DNA from: Ammonifex degensii KC4
GTDB lineage: Bacteria > Bacillota > Desulfotomaculia > Desulfotomaculales > Ammonificaceae
Length of the DNA stretch: 64,000 bases
Direction of reading: 5' to 3'
Assembly (NCBI RefSeq): GCF_000024605.1
Contig: NC_013385.1
Location: 496,001 to 560,000 of the forward strand
Position 1 is the first letter of the stretch. The number at the start of each line of letters is the position of its first letter. The notes beneath the pieces are model-generated. The model had not been told where the DNA came from. It was given only the letters and a program-made list of their open reading frames with translations, and ran no database searches. Positions 7,353 through 18,167 of this stretch are shown piece after piece. Made by a program: the position numbers and the translations under genes.

Positions 7353-7463
7353 CCGTTCCACCCTCTCCCCCTCAAGATAGATTGGTGCTAAAATTTTCAC
7401 CTGTAAAGGATGGTAACACAAAAAGCGGGAAAAGGCGATACTTTTTTGGCGACGCCCTTCAAC

Positions 7464-7493
7464 TTCGACTACTCGGCGAGAGAGTGCTATAAT
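7464..7493 (+). promoter_or_regulatory. rnpB promoter
   Basis: A perfect -10 TATAAT (7488-7493) lies 16 bases before the first base of the RNase P RNA P1 helix. A weak -35 TTCGAC (7464-7469) is 18 bases upstream of it. Confidence 0.6.
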
Positions 7494-7509
7494 GGGGTTA
7501 AGGGGGAAA

Positions 7510-7873
7510 GCGAGTAAGCCGGGTGGTCGCGGGCACAAGTGCCGCGAGGCCGTGCCTGAGGAAAGTCCGAGCTCCACAGGGCAGGGTGCTGGGTAACACC
7601 CAGCGGGGGCGACCCCAGGGAAAGTGCCACAGAAATGCAGACCGCCTGTCGCTTGGAAGCCCAGGCGGCGGGTAAGGGTGCAACGGTGCGGTAAGAGCGC
7701 ACCAGCAGCCGGGCGACCGGCTGGCTAGGTAAACCCCACCCGGAGCAAGACCACATAGGGGGACAATGGAGTGGCCCGCTCCGTCCCCGGGTAGGTCGCT
7801 TGAGGCACCAGGGCAACCGGTGCCCCAGATAGATGACCACCCTCGACAGAACTCGGCTTACAGGCTTACTCGC
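7510..7873 (+). ncRNA. rnpB: RNase P RNA (bacterial type A)
   Basis: The catalytic RNA of RNase P, which matures tRNA 5' ends. P1 is formed by GCGAGTAAGC (7510-7519) and GCTTACTCGC (7864-7873), perfectly complementary, which sets the ends. The conserved core GAGGAAAGTCCGAGCTCC (around 7557), ACAGAAATGCAGACCGCC, GGTAAGGGTGCAACGGTG and the 3' core AGATAGATGACC...ACAGAACTCGGCTTACAG are all present. At 364 nt it is a normal size for type A. It lies upstream of tig. Confidence 0.97.
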
Positions 7874-7987
7874 GCGAAAGCCCCCGTTTTGCTTTGTCTT
7901 CCGTTTCCAAAGCCGTTTTGCTATAATAACTCTCATCTACTGCAAGGCACCTTTAGGGAATAAACTGGTTAAAGACGGGAGGAAGCC

Positions 7988-9289
7988 ATGCGGGCGTCAG
8001 CTAAGCATTTGGGTAACAGCACGGTTCTTCTGGAAGTGGAAGTAGAGGCGGAAAGGTTCGACCGGGCACTGGAGCGTGCCTACCGAAAGCTGGTTAAAGA
8101 GCTGGAGATTCCGGGTTTCCGCAAGGGTCGCGCTCCCCGGCCGCTGGTGGAGCGTTACCTGGGTAAGGAGCGCTTTCGCCAGGAAGCGGCCTGGCTTTTG
8201 CTGGAAGAGGTTTACCCAGAGGCGGTGGAGAACGCTGGCATAGAGCCGGTATCCCGCCCGGAGATAGAGTTGGTGCAGGTAGAAGAAGGAAAGCCCTTGG
8301 TGTTCAAGGCCAAGGTGGAAGTGAAGCCGGAGGTCACTTTAGGGGAGTACAAGGGAATAAGGGTCACCCGCCGGGTGAAAGAGGTCACGGAGGAGGAAGT
8401 GGAGGCCGAGATCGAGAAGCTGAGGAAACGCTACGCCCGGCTGGTGACGGTGGAAGAAGGGGAAGTCCAGGACGAGGATATAGTCACCCTCGACTATAAG
8501 TTGACCGTGGGAGAGGAAGTCCTGGCTGAGGAGAAGGAAAGGGAGATAGAGATTGGGCTTGGGTACTTGGGACCGGAAGTTGATGCAGCTCTCAAAGGGG
8601 CGCGCCCGGGCGAGGAGCGGGAGGTGAAGATAAACTTCCCGCCTGAGCACCCGGAGCCCAAGCTGGCGGGGAAAGAAGCTCTGCTTAAGGTGAAGGTCCG
8701 GTCAATACACCGGCGCGAACTCCTCCCCTTAGACGACGAGCTGGCCAAGGAGGTAAGCGAGTTCGACACCCTGGAAGAGCTGCGGGCGGATATCCGGCAA
8801 AAACTCACCAAGGCGGCCGAAGAGGAAGCCGACCGGCAGGTCAGGCGCGAGGTAGTAGAAAAAGTGGTGGCCAACGCTCAGCTGGAGCTGCCCCCCTCGC
8901 TGGTGGAGGCGCGCACCGACGAGTTGCTCGAAGACGTGGTAGCTGCTGCCGAGGGCAGAGGCGTTCCGGCAAACCGCTTCTTTGAGCTAGCCAAGACCAC
9001 ACCGGAAGAGATGCGGGAGCGTCTGCGCCCCGAGGCGGAGCAGAGCCTCAAGGTGCGGCTGGTCCTCGATGCCGTGGCCGAGGCGGAAAACCTTCAGGTG
9101 GAGGAGGAAGAGGTTAAGGCCGAAGTGGAGAAGATTGCCTCCCTCTATCGCCAGGATCCGGAGCGACTTTACCGGTCCCTGGAAGAGGAGGGGAGGCTGG
9201 AGCTTGTACGCGGGAAGCTGCGGCGCGATAAAGCCATAGATTTCCTGGTATCCCAAGCGGTGATCGAGGAAGAAGCCAAGGCCGAGTAA
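7988..9289 (+). CDS. tig: Trigger factor (ribosome-associated chaperone, PPIase)
   Basis: At 433 residues it has the normal length and all three domains. The N-terminal ribosome-binding domain contains the signature [19 protein letters not shown] (residues about 39-57). A central FKBP-type peptidyl-prolyl isomerase domain covers about 155-245, and the C-terminal helical arms that cradle nascent chains follow ([14 protein letters not shown] onward). The ATG follows GGGAGGAAG. A TATAAT at 7922 marks a likely own promoter. It is the first gene of the tig-clpP-clpX cluster, the standard Firmicute order linking nascent-chain folding and proteolysis. Confidence 0.95.
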   Translation: MRASAKHLGNSTVLLEVEVEAERFDRALERAYRKLVKELEIPGFRKGRAPRPLVERYLGKERFRQEAAWLLLEEVYPEAVENAGIEPVSRPEIELVQVEEGKPLVFKAKVEVKPEVTLGEYKGIRVTRRVKEVTEEEVEAEIEKLRKRYARLVTVEEGEVQDEDIVTLDYKLTVGEEVLAEEKEREIEIGLGYLGPEVDAALKGARPGEEREVKINFPPEHPEPKLAGKEALLKVKVRSIHRRELLPLDDELAKEVSEFDTLEELRADIRQKLTKAAEEEADRQVRREVVEKVVANAQLELPPSLVEARTDELLEDVVAAAEGRGVPANRFFELAKTTPEEMRERLRPEAEQSLKVRLVLDAVAEAENLQVEEEEVKAEVEKIASLYRQDPERLYRSLEEEGRLELVRGKLRRDKAIDFLVSQAVIEEEAKAE

Positions 9290-9354
9290 TCCCTCTTTTA
9301 AAAAGGGGGAGAGAGGGTTTATCATATAAGTTGAGGAAGGGAGGGAAAAAGGAG

Positions 9355-9957
9355 ATGTCCTCTTTGCTGGTACCTATCGTAGTAGAACAGACCAGCCGGG
9401 GTGAACGAGCGTACGACATCTACTCCCGGTTGTTAAAAGACCGGATTATTTTTATTGGTGGCCCCATCGACGACCACCTGGCCAACCTGGTGATCGCACA
9501 GCTCCTTTTCCTGGAGGCTGAGGATCCGGAAAAGGACATTCACCTTTACATCAACTCGCCAGGCGGCCTGGTGACGGCGGGGATGGCCATCTACGACACC
9601 ATGCAGTACATACGGCCGGATGTCTCCACCATCTGCCTGGGGCAGGCGGCCAGTATGGCTGCCTTCCTCCTGGCGGCGGGAGCCAAGGGGAAGCGTTATG
9701 CCCTTCCCTACGCTCGGATCATGCTGCACCAGCCTCTGGGAGGGTTCCAGGGGCAGGCGACGGAGGTGGAAATCCACGCGCGGGAGATAATGCGCATGCG
9801 CCAGGTATTAAACGAGCTTCTCTCCAAACATACGGGGCAGCCGGTGGAGAAGATTGCGCAGGATACCGATAGGGACTTCTTCATGACAGCGCAGCAGGCC
9901 AAAGACTACGGCCTCATCGACGAAGTCATCACCATGCGCAAGAAGCCGGCCAAATAA
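9355..9957 (+). CDS. clpP: ATP-dependent Clp protease proteolytic subunit
   Basis: A 200-residue serine peptidase that forms the double heptameric chamber served by ClpX. The catalytic triad is visible: Ser in [14 protein letters not shown], His in [11 protein letters not shown], and Asp in [18 protein letters not shown]. The ATG at 9355 matches the usual MS-L-VP-VVEQT start; an in-frame TTG 24 bases upstream is less likely. GGAGGG precedes by 10 bases. ClpX follows after 11 bases, so the two are an operon. Confidence 0.97.
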   Translation: MSSLLVPIVVEQTSRGERAYDIYSRLLKDRIIFIGGPIDDHLANLVIAQLLFLEAEDPEKDIHLYINSPGGLVTAGMAIYDTMQYIRPDVSTICLGQAASMAAFLLAAGAKGKRYALPYARIMLHQPLGGFQGQATEVEIHAREIMRMRQVLNELLSKHTGQPVEKIAQDTDRDFFMTAQQAKDYGLIDEVITMRKKPAK

Positions 9958-9968
9958 GGGGGAATTTT

Positions 9969-11231
9969 ATGTTTCGTGACGATAAGGATAAAAGCCAGCT
10001 CAGGTGCTCCTTCTGCGGCAAGACCCAGGACCAGGTGAAGAAGCTGGTGGCAGGTCCCGGAGTCTACATCTGCGACGAGTGCATAGAGCTCTGCAACGAG
10101 ATCATCGAAGAGGAGTTGAACGAGGATCTCTCTGCCGAACTCCGCGATCTGCCTACCCCGAAGGAGATAAAGGAGTTCCTGGATCAGTACGTCATCGGGC
10201 AGGAGCACGCCAAGAAGACACTGGCGGTGGCGGTTTACAACCACTACAAGCGGGTGCACCTGGGCGGTAAGATCGACGACGTGGAGCTCCAGAAGAGCAA
10301 CATCCTCATGCTGGGGCCCACAGGGTGCGGCAAGACCTTGCTGGCCCAGACGCTGGCCCGCTTTTTAAACGTGCCCTTCGCCATTGCCGACGCTACCTCC
10401 CTCACCGAGGCAGGTTACGTGGGTGAGGACGTGGAGAACATTCTCTTGAAGCTTGTCCAGGCGGCCGACTATGACATCGAAAAGGCGGAACGCGGCATTG
10501 TCTACATTGATGAGGTGGACAAAATCGCCCGCAAGTCGGAGAACCCCTCCATTACCCGCGACGTCTCTGGTGAGGGGGTACAGCAGGCCCTCTTGAAGAT
10601 CTTGGAAGGGACCATCGCCAACGTGCCGCCGCAGGGAGGGCGCAAGCACCCGCACCAGGAGTTCATCCAGATAGACACCACAAACATACTTTTTATCTGC
10701 GGCGGAGCCTTTGAGGGCATAGAAAAGATCATCCAGAACCGGATAAGCCGCAAGAGTATGGGCTTCGGTGCCGAGTTGGTGGTGCAGCGGGAGCAGGATC
10801 TGGGCAAGATCCTGCGCCAGATCTTGCCCCAGGACCTTCTGAAGTTCGGGCTCATACCAGAGTTCGTGGGGAGATTGCCCATCATTGTGACGCTCGATCC
10901 TTTGACGGAAGACGACCTGGTGCGGATCCTAACCGAGCCCCGCAACGCCCTTATCCGCCAGTACCAGAAACTCTTCGAGCTTGACGGGGTGCAGCTGGAG
11001 TTCCAGCCGGAGGCAATAAGGGCCATAGCGCAGGAGGCCCTGCGCCGCAACACGGGAGCGCGGGGACTCAGGGCCATCCTGGAGGAGATTATGCTCAACG
11101 TGATGTACGAGATCCCCTCGCGCGGGGATGTGACCAAGTGCATAATCTCCCGTGATACGGTGCTGAAGCGCGAGCAGCCCATACTGATCACCATGGAGCG
11201 GGGCAAGCGGAAGAAAGAAGGAGCCGTTTAA
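9969..11231 (+). CDS. clpX: ATP-dependent Clp protease ATP-binding subunit ClpX
   Basis: The 420-residue AAA+ unfoldase recognises and threads substrates into ClpP. The N-terminal zinc-binding dimerisation domain has four cysteines (CSFCGKTQ...CDECIELC, residues 14-38). Walker A is [12 protein letters not shown], the pore loop GYVGEDVE, Walker [12 protein letters not shown], and the ClpP-docking loop IGF region is replaced by MGFGAE near residue 263. It starts at ATG after GGGGGAATTTT and ends at a strong terminator. Confidence 0.97.
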   Translation: MFRDDKDKSQLRCSFCGKTQDQVKKLVAGPGVYICDECIELCNEIIEEELNEDLSAELRDLPTPKEIKEFLDQYVIGQEHAKKTLAVAVYNHYKRVHLGGKIDDVELQKSNILMLGPTGCGKTLLAQTLARFLNVPFAIADATSLTEAGYVGEDVENILLKLVQAADYDIEKAERGIVYIDEVDKIARKSENPSITRDVSGEGVQQALLKILEGTIANVPPQGGRKHPHQEFIQIDTTNILFICGGAFEGIEKIIQNRISRKSMGFGAELVVQREQDLGKILRQILPQDLLKFGLIPEFVGRLPIIVTLDPLTEDDLVRILTEPRNALIRQYQKLFELDGVQLEFQPEAIRAIAQEALRRNTGARGLRAILEEIMLNVMYEIPSRGDVTKCIISRDTVLKREQPILITMERGKRKKEGAV

Positions 11232-11254
11232 AGCCCAAATCTGCCGAGTACGTC

Positions 11255-11281
11255 AAGGCCACCCCTTCTGAGGTGGCCTTT
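11255..11281 (+). terminator. clpX terminator
   Basis: AAGGCCACC and GGTGGCCTT form a nine-pair stem with loop CCTTCTGA, followed by TAAATCTTT. A tnpB-only element is inserted within ten bases downstream. Confidence 0.8.
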
Positions 11282-11289
11282 AAATCTTT

Positions 11290-12882
11290 GTGACTTCCTC
11301 CCTACCCCTGAAGGGGTAGGGCTTCCTTGCGGCACGTTCCCCTTTGAAGGTACTGGTGCCGGGTTACACCGGTACAAGCGGCCCTTTTAGACCCGTCGCC
11401 GGAGGGCCTCCCGGAGGGGACCGTCACTGCCGTCCCGACTACTCCAGGTACCGTTTATGCGGCCCTTGGAGATACTTGCACGAACCGGTTCAGCTTCCCG
11501 TCCCAGCGCCAGACCCGCGCTTCCCTGAAGGCAAAAGACAGTGCCCTGTTACGGCAGTCCCTGAAGAGATACTGCTTCAACAGGTTGGCCGCGCCGTTGA
11601 GGTCGGCCTGCAGGACCAGCCCGCACCTCCCGCACACCCATAAGCCCCGGTGTCTCCGCCAAGCAGGGTTGCGGGCGCCGCAGAGACAGCACGTGGAGGA
11701 CGTGTTCCTTTCCGTCCAGGTGTCGGTTTGCACACCCCGCACGAGGTTCTTGTAGCGCTGCTCCCTAGCCAACCGGTCGTAGGCCATCTGGTTGATCTTC
11801 TGGCTGGCCTTCCTGCCCTTTATTCCGGTACGGGCAGAGCGGCGCAGGTCCTTTAAGTCCCCCACCACCGCAAAGGCCACACCCTCTGCTTCGTCCAGTC
11901 CCGCGAAGGATTTTGTTAAAGTGTGCTCTATCTGCCTTATACGGCGGCCGAGTCTCTTCAACACACGTACCTTCGCGGAAAGACACCTCCTCCACCTGCG
12001 GGAGCCTTCCTTCAGGCGGCTCATTTTTTCCTGGAACCCCGCTATGGTTTTGTTCCTGTACTGCACCAGGGAAAGGAGCTCCCGGCACACAAACAGGTCG
12101 AGCCGGCCACTGGACACAGCGCGGGCGAACACGGCGGAGTTGTAGTCGTAGGCCGAGACGGCACCCACCTGGTTTACAGGCACCACCCCCAGGTCGAGGG
12201 TCACGTGGAGCACCAGGTTTTCCACTCTGCGGCGGCGGACGACCGCCTTCACCTTGACCTCGACCGGGACGCCCTTCACCTCCGTGCCGTCTGGCAGGAC
12301 GACCACGTCCCACCCTTCGGGCAGCACGACCTCGATAGGCTCCTTCCCGCGTGAGAGCTTCAACACGAGGGTGTTGCCTTCAACGTCGAAGCCCTGCCTC
12401 TTCCAGGTGACGGTGCGGAGGTGGTCCTTTGGCTTGAAGCCCGGCGGGTTCATCTCCAGGTGGACATTTTCCCTGTGCTTGTGGTAGGCGGACACGGCCT
12501 CGAAGTACTCCTCCACCACCGCCTGGGCCGACTGGGAGTGAAGTTCGCGCCAGGCGGCGAAGGACTTGAACTTCGCCTTGAGCTCCGCCTCTGTCGGCCA
12601 GCGGTTCTCCTGCCTGAAGGTCTCCCGGCTGTGCCAGACGCAGGAGTTCCAGACACAGTTGGCCGCCAGCATGACGGGCCGGAAAAGCGGGAGCAAGACC
12701 TTACCCAACGGAAATTGTTTGGTCAGCAGGAGGCGATGAGGATGCGACTTATTTCCAGGCCATGTACTTCACCTCCTTTCTTTCCGGAACATGGCGCCTG
12801 AGTTGATTGTAGCACAAAAACCTGGCCGCCGTGGTCGATCCGCCCGCCTTTATGGAGGCGGGTTGTCTTTGCTTACGGTTTT
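11290..12882 (-). mobile_element. IS200/IS605-type tnpB-only element, copy at 12 kb
   Basis: On the minus strand the element starts after TTTAT (plus 12883-12887). It has a left-end hairpin CCCGCCTccataAAGGCGGG, a tnpB, about 165 nt of conserved non-coding 3' sequence, and a right-end hairpin (plus 11300-11321) ending GAAGTCAC. The same ends and 3' sequence occur at 21101-23089 and 60075-61330. There is no tnpA, so it would move only with the TnpA of the 21-kb copy. The presumed guide begins AAAGATTTAAAGGCC, i.e. the clpX terminator tail. Confidence 0.75.
11455..12763 (-). pseudogene. tnpB: TnpB with 5' frameshift and without the RuvC-II Glu
   Basis: It is closely related to the TnpB at 21614. 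The normal start ATGGCCTGG (12763) with a fine AAAGGAGGTG is present, but two bases are missing relative to the 60-kb copy just after it, giving a stop at codon 5. The remaining open frame (417 codons, from 12708) lacks the first 20 or so residues. RuvC-I Asp (VSAYDYNSAV) and RuvC-III Asp (LQADLNGAANLL) plus the zinc ribbon (CCLCGAR...CGRCG) are kept, but the position of the catalytic Glu reads VVGDLKDL, i.e. Gly. Probably inactive as a nuclease. Confidence 0.7.
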
Positions 12883-12946
12883 ATAAATCCGGGAAGGCCT
12901 GGCAATAATAGCTGGAGAAAGCTTGACCCTTGGTGGAGGGAAAAGC

Positions 12947-14620
12947 ATGGACGAGGTTTTTCGCTGGACCACGCTCCTTACCCTGGTGCAGGTCTTCTTC
13001 GGTGTGATCATCGGTCTTTACTTCTGGAACCTCCTGCGGGCGCAGCAGAGCAGCCGGGTGGCCCTGCGCCGGGAGCAGGCAGCAGAACTGGAGCGGATAA
13101 AGAAGCTACGGGCTATTTCCCTCTCCGAGCCCCTGGCGGAGAAGGTGCGGCCGCAGAGCTTCGCGGAGATAGTGGGCCAGGAGGAGGCGATAAAGGCCTT
13201 GCGGGCGGCCCTTTGCGGCCCCCACCCGCAGCACGTGCTACTTTACGGCCCTCCCGGCGTGGGCAAGACGGCTGCCGCCCGCCTGGTGCTGGAGGAGGCC
13301 AAGCACAACCCCCTCTCCCCCTTCGGCAAAGAGGCCAAGTTCGTGGAGATAGACGCCACCACCGCCCGCTTTGACGAGCGGGGTATTGCCGATCCCCTAA
13401 TCGGCTCCGTGCACGATCCCATTTACCAGGGTGCCGGTCCTTTGGGAATGGCGGGTATTCCCCAGCCCAAGCCGGGGGCGGTCACCCGGGCGCACGGTGG
13501 CATCCTCTTCCTAGATGAGATCGGGGAGCTACACCCCATACAGATGAGCAAGCTTTTAAAGGTGCTGGAGGACCGCCGGGTCTTCCTGGAAAGTGCTTAT
13601 TACTCTCCCGACGACCCTAACATACCGGCCCACATCCACGACATTTTTCAAAACGGCCTCCCGGCCGACTTCCGGCTGGTGGGGGCCACCACCCGGTCCC
13701 CAGAGGAGCTCCCGCCGGCCCTGCGCTCCCGGTGCGTGGAGATCTTCTTCCGGCCCCTTACCCCGGAAGAGATAAAGCTTATTGCGGCCAACGCCCTCAA
13801 GCGCCTGGGCATGGAGGTAGAAGAAGGGGTGCTGGAGGTGGTAGCCAAGTACGCCACCAACGGAAGGGAAGCGGTGAACATGGTTCAGCTGGCAGCGGGC
13901 TTAGCCCTGGCGGAAGGCCGGAAGGGTATAAGAGTGGCGGACATGGAGTGGGTGGCCAGCCTGGGGCAGTACGATCCCCGCCCCGAGCAGTGCCTGCCGG
14001 CCCAGCCTACGGTGGGTCTGGCCGTGGGACTGGCCGTCTACGGCCCCAACCAGGGCACGATCCTGGAGATTGAGGCGGCGGCCGTGCCCAGGGCCAGGGG
14101 TAAGGGGAGGCTTGTCATTACGGGAGTGGTGGAAGAAGAAGAGCTCGGGCAGCGGGGGCGGCGCTTCCGGCGGAAGAGCACGGCCAGGAGTTCGGTGGAG
14201 AACGTCTTGACCGCCCTGCGCGCCCTTTTGCGTGTGGAGCCGGCGGATTATGACCTCCACGTCAACTTCCCAGGAGGGATGCCGGTGGACGGCCCCTCGG
14301 CGGGTTTAGCGGTGGCAGTGGCGGTTTACTCGGCCCTAACCGGCCTTCCGGTGGACAACCGCTCGGCCTTCACCGGTGAGGTCTCCATCCACGGGCAGGT
14401 AAAGCCGGTAGGAGGCATCGTGCCCAAAGTGATGGCGGCGGCCCGGGCGGGAGCCAGGCGGGTCTTCATCCCCCGTGAAAACTACCAGCAGCTCTTCCAG
14501 GAGTTAGAGGGAACGACCGTTATTCCAGTAAGCCACCTGGAGGAAGTAGTAAAGGAAGCCTTGCTGGCAAACAATCCCCCTACTGCCCGAACCTTCTCTG
14601 CCCTGGGAGTCAGCTTCTGA
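12947..14620 (+). CDS. lonB: LonB-type ATP-dependent protease
   Basis: A 557-residue membrane-associated Lon-like protease. One N-terminal transmembrane segment (residues about 7-27, LTLVQVFFGVIIGLYFWNLL) is followed by an AAA+ domain with Walker [14 protein letters not shown] and Walker B GGILFLDEIGEL, then a Lon peptidase domain with the Ser-Lys dyad (DGPSAGLAVAVAV, Ser; GGIVPKVMAAARAGA, Lys). In Bacillus LonB is forespore-specific; here its control is not visible. The ATG at 12947 has GGTGGAGGG six bases upstream. It lies directly before lon, as in other Firmicutes. Confidence 0.93.
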   Translation: MDEVFRWTTLLTLVQVFFGVIIGLYFWNLLRAQQSSRVALRREQAAELERIKKLRAISLSEPLAEKVRPQSFAEIVGQEEAIKALRAALCGPHPQHVLLYGPPGVGKTAAARLVLEEAKHNPLSPFGKEAKFVEIDATTARFDERGIADPLIGSVHDPIYQGAGPLGMAGIPQPKPGAVTRAHGGILFLDEIGELHPIQMSKLLKVLEDRRVFLESAYYSPDDPNIPAHIHDIFQNGLPADFRLVGATTRSPEELPPALRSRCVEIFFRPLTPEEIKLIAANALKRLGMEVEEGVLEVVAKYATNGREAVNMVQLAAGLALAEGRKGIRVADMEWVASLGQYDPRPEQCLPAQPTVGLAVGLAVYGPNQGTILEIEAAAVPRARGKGRLVITGVVEEEELGQRGRRFRRKSTARSSVENVLTALRALLRVEPADYDLHVNFPGGMPVDGPSAGLAVAVAVYSALTGLPVDNRSAFTGEVSIHGQVKPVGGIVPKVMAAARAGARRVFIPRENYQQLFQELEGTTVIPVSHLEEVVKEALLANNPPTARTFSALGVSF

Positions 14621-14732
14621 ATCCCCCTTTCTTCCAGTAGCCCCGGGAGAAAGGGGTGTGCTAAAATAGACTTTAGCTAGCGAACTGGCTTTTCAGCCGG
14701 GGGCAGAGACAAAGGGGGTGTTGTTCAGAACG

Positions 14733-17114
14733 ATGGAGACCAAGACGCGCATCCTGCCCCTCCTGCCGCTGCGGGGAATCCTGGTCTTCCCCTACATGGT
14801 TATTCATCTAGACGTGGGACGCGAAAAGTCGGTCCGGGCCATAGACGAGACCATGCTCAAAGACCGGGCCATTTTCCTAGCTGCCCAGAAAGACGCCCAG
14901 AAAGATAACCCACGGCCCGAGGACATCTACACCATGGGCACGGTGGCGGAGATAAAGCAACTCTTGAAGCTCCCCGGGGGAACCATCCGGGTGCTGGTGG
15001 AGGGCTTGGCGCGGGCTCGCATCCGGCATTACCTGCAGGAGGACCCCTTCTTCAAGGTAGAGGTGGAGCAGTTTATCGAGGAGCAGCCGCGCACCAGCCA
15101 CATAGAGGCACTCATGCGCAGCCTGCTGCACCAGTTCGAGCAGTACGTGAAGCTTTCCAAGCGCATCCCACCGGAGACCCTGATGGCCATCATGAGCATC
15201 GAGGAGCCAGGGCGCCTGGCGGATATTGTGGCTTCCCACCTGGCGCTGAAGATAGAGGATAAGCAGGCGCTTCTGGAAGCGATAGACGTGGCCACCAGAC
15301 TGGAGAAGCTCTGCACCATCGTGGCCAGAGAGCTGGAGATAGTGGAGCTGGAGCGCCGCATAAATATAAGGGTGCGGAAGCAGATGGAGAAGAGCCAGAA
15401 GGAGTACTACCTCCGGGAGCAAATGAAGGCCATCCAGAAGGAGCTGGGGGAGAAGGACGAGCGCCTGGCCGAAGGGGAGGAGTACCGGGAGAAGATAGCC
15501 CAGGCCAAGCTCCCCAAGGAAGTGGAGGAGCGGGCGCTCAAAGAGGTAGAGCGGCTGGAGAAGATGCCTCCCATGGCGGCGGAGGCCACCGTAGTGCGCA
15601 CCTACCTTGACTGGATCCTGGCCTTGCCCTGGAACAAGACCACGCGTGACCGCCTGGACATCGACGTGGCGGCCAAGATTCTGGACGAGGACCACTACGG
15701 GCTCCGGGAGCCCAAGGAGCGCATCCTAGAGTACCTGGCCGTGCGGAAGCTGGTCAAGAACATGAAGGGCCCCATCCTCTGCTTTGTGGGGCCGCCCGGC
15801 GTGGGCAAGACCTCCTTGGCCCGCTCCATCGCCCGGGCCTTGGAGCGCAAGTTCGTGCGCGTAAGCCTGGGTGGAGTGCGGGACGAGGCAGAGATCAGGG
15901 GGCACCGGCGCACCTACGTGGGGGCCCTGCCGGGGCGCATAATCCAGGGTATGCGGCAGGCAGGATCCAAAAATCCCGTCTTTCTCCTGGACGAGATCGA
16001 TAAGCTAAGCTCCGACTTCCGGGGCGACCCGGCAGCGGCCCTTTTAGAGGTTTTGGACCCGGAGCAGAACCACGCCTTCTCCGACCACTACCTGGAGATA
16101 CCTTTCGACCTCTCGCAGGTGCTCTTCATCACCACTGCCAACTACCTGTATAACATTCCGCGGCCGCTGCTCGACCGGATGGAGGTAATCCAGATTCCGG
16201 GCTACACCGAGGAGGAGAAGGTGGAGATCGCCAGGCGCCACCTCATCCCCAAGCAGCTCAAGGAGCACGGCCTGGAGCCCGAGCAGCTGACCTTCTCGGA
16301 GAACGCCATCCGGAGGATCATCCGGGAGTACACCCGGGAGGCGGGCGTGCGCAACCTGGAGCGGCAGATAGCGGCGGTGTGCCGGAAGACGGCCAAGCGC
16401 ATCGTCTCTGGCGAAGGAGAGAAGGTACACGCCACTGCCCAGAACCTGGAGAAGTTCCTGGGCATACCCAAGTTCCGTCCGAGCCAGGCGGAAAAAGAAG
16501 ATGAGGTAGGCGTGGCCCTGGGTCTGGCCTGGACGGAGAACGGCGGCGAGGTGCTGGCTATCGAAGTCTCGCTGCTGCCCGGCGGCAAGGGGAAGCTCAT
16601 CCTCACCGGCAAGCTGGGTGAGGTCATGCGCGAGTCGGCCCAGGCCAGCTTCAGCTATGTGCGCTCCCGGTCCCGGCAGCTGGGCATAAGCGAGGACTTC
16701 CACGAGAAGTGCGACGTGCACATCCACGTGCCGGAAGGGGCCACGCCCAAAGACGGCCCCTCGGCAGGGATCACCATGGCCACGGCTCTGGCCTCGGCTC
16801 TTACCGGCAAGAAGGTGCGGCACGAGGTGGCCATGACCGGCGAGATAACGCTGCGCGGCCGGGTGCTGCCAGTGGGAGGGATCAAGGAGAAGGTGCTGGC
16901 GGCCCATCGGGCGGGGGTCAAGACGGTCATCCTGCCGGAGGAAAACCGCCGGGATCTGGAGGAGATTCCTTCGTCGGTGAAGAACAAGCTGCGCTTCGTC
17001 TTTGTACGTCATATGGACGAGGTGCTGCGAGAGGCCCTCATCGACGAGGAGCCGCAGACGCAGAGCCGCCTGCCCTGTTCCCTTCCTCCCTCAATGGCCT
17101 GGGGGCAGGCGTAA
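14733..17114 (+). CDS. lon: ATP-dependent protease La (Lon)
   Basis: About 793 residues with the full Lon layout: N-terminal substrate-binding domain ([23 protein letters not shown]), coiled-coil helices, AAA+ module with Walker [16 protein letters not shown] and Walker [12 protein letters not shown], and peptidase domain with catalytic Ser in [14 protein letters not shown] and Lys in [17 protein letters not shown] 14733 matches LonA N-termini; GTG 14718 and TTG 14721 are in-frame alternatives closer to the AAGGGGG site. The last 18 or so residues go beyond the usual C-terminus and overlap, tail to tail, 77 bp of the opposite-strand gene. Confidence 0.95.
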   Translation: METKTRILPLLPLRGILVFPYMVIHLDVGREKSVRAIDETMLKDRAIFLAAQKDAQKDNPRPEDIYTMGTVAEIKQLLKLPGGTIRVLVEGLARARIRHYLQEDPFFKVEVEQFIEEQPRTSHIEALMRSLLHQFEQYVKLSKRIPPETLMAIMSIEEPGRLADIVASHLALKIEDKQALLEAIDVATRLEKLCTIVARELEIVELERRINIRVRKQMEKSQKEYYLREQMKAIQKELGEKDERLAEGEEYREKIAQAKLPKEVEERALKEVERLEKMPPMAAEATVVRTYLDWILALPWNKTTRDRLDIDVAAKILDEDHYGLREPKERILEYLAVRKLVKNMKGPILCFVGPPGVGKTSLARSIARALERKFVRVSLGGVRDEAEIRGHRRTYVGALPGRIIQGMRQAGSKNPVFLLDEIDKLSSDFRGDPAAALLEVLDPEQNHAFSDHYLEIPFDLSQVLFITTANYLYNIPRPLLDRMEVIQIPGYTEEEKVEIARRHLIPKQLKEHGLEPEQLTFSENAIRRIIREYTREAGVRNLERQIAAVCRKTAKRIVSGEGEKVHATAQNLEKFLGIPKFRPSQAEKEDEVGVALGLAWTENGGEVLAIEVSLLPGGKGKLILTGKLGEVMRESAQASFSYVRSRSRQLGISEDFHEKCDVHIHVPEGATPKDGPSAGITMATALASALTGKKVRHEVAMTGEITLRGRVLPVGGIKEKVLAAHRAGVKTVILPEENRRDLEEIPSSVKNKLRFVFVRHMDEVLREALIDEEPQTQSRLPCSLPPSMAWGQA

Positions 17115-18039
17115 AGAAGAGCTCTTGGTAATCCAGCGGGCGGGGAAGTTCCCCCGCCCGCTTCAGTATTTCTTGGAGGCGGGCGAAGGCTTGGGGGTGG
17201 GGCAGTTCGCCCGCCTTCCATATTCTCTCCCGCTGGGCCCGGTCGATTGCGCGGGTAAGAACTTCCAGGCTCAGCTGCGGGAAAAAGACTGCCGTCTCCC
17301 CAGCGATTTCTTGCGGAGGGAGACTGTAAAGCTTGGCCTGACTCGCCTCGAGCGCCCGGCCGAGAGCGAGAACCGCTTTTTCCGGAACCCTTCCTTCTTC
17401 GGCCACCAGAACCCAGCGCGGGAAAGGGGGTAAAGATAGGGGAAGGGAACTAAACCGGAAACGGCCGGACAGGATCAAGGGGTCGGGGGTAAGAAGCAGG
17501 TCTCCCACTCCGGCGGCGAAGGCGGGCAGGCGCAGGTGCGGCGGGAGGTTGGTGATTAAGATGAGGTCGCGGTGCGGCCGCCAGCCCTGCTCGCGCAGCA
17601 CCTCCTCGAAAGCGGCGGTTAAGCCCTGCTCGGCCGCCGGGGTAATCACCTTCTTGCCCGGCAAGTCTTCCCACCGGAAAGGTTGACGACCAGCCAGCCA
17701 GGCGAGTTCCTTCTCGGAGAGAAGCGCCACCACCTTCCACTTCTTCCCCTCCAGGGTGCGGCCGCACAGCGCCTCTTCGGCGGTAAGGGCGGCCAGGGTC
17801 TTCTCTCCCGGTGAAGGCGAAGCGGAAGGCAAAAGTTTTAAAACCAGACCTTCCTTTTCGGCCTCTCCACTGGCTGCCGCCCAGTAAAGGGGAAGAAACT
17901 CCACCCGTGGGGAGGGAAGAAGCACGGTGAGTTCCTGGGTTCCGGGTGTGGAGGAGATCCTTTTCCCCTCCCGATACCAGAAGGCCAGGGCTAAGCCCAA
18001 AAGGATGATAGTAATCCCCAAGAAAAGCAGCCGCCGCAT
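17038..18039 (-). CDS. Periplasmic substrate-binding (NMT1/SsuA-like) lipoprotein-type protein
   Basis: The 333-residue protein has an N-terminal hydrophobic anchor ([19 protein letters not shown]) and a type-2 periplasmic-binding fold like NMT1/SsuA proteins: [29 protein letters not shown] near the start, [14 protein letters not shown] in the middle and a hydrophobic YAAGVGD-like segment ([17 protein letters not shown]). No transporter partners lie beside it, so the ligand is unknown. There is no Cys lipobox; it may stay membrane-anchored. Its 3' end overlaps lon by 77 bp on the opposite strand. Confidence 0.6.
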   Translation of the reverse strand: MRRLLFLGITIILLGLALAFWYREGKRISSTPGTQELTVLLPSPRVEFLPLYWAAASGEAEKEGLVLKLLPSASPSPGEKTLAALTAEEALCGRTLEGKKWKVVALLSEKELAWLAGRQPFRWEDLPGKKVITPAAEQGLTAAFEEVLREQGWRPHRDLILITNLPPHLRLPAFAAGVGDLLLTPDPLILSGRFRFSSLPLSLPPFPRWVLVAEEGRVPEKAVLALGRALEASQAKLYSLPPQEIAGETAVFFPQLSLEVLTRAIDRAQRERIWKAGELPHPQAFARLQEILKRAGELPRPLDYQELFFTPAPRPLREEGNRAGGSASAAPRR

Positions 18040-18167
18040 AAGTCTCCCTCTACTGTCTATGCAGCTCTCCGCCGTTTTACTCTTCCTTTGGCGGCCTGGC
18101 AGGAAAAGGGGAGTAAAATGGCGAAAACAGGTAGTTGTGGACCAGAAGCCAGCGCGGGGGGAAGAAA

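Noticed and set aside
14877-15695. 272-codon minus-strand ORF across lon
   Set aside because: A shadow of the high-GC lon coding sequence; the lon motifs are unmistakable.
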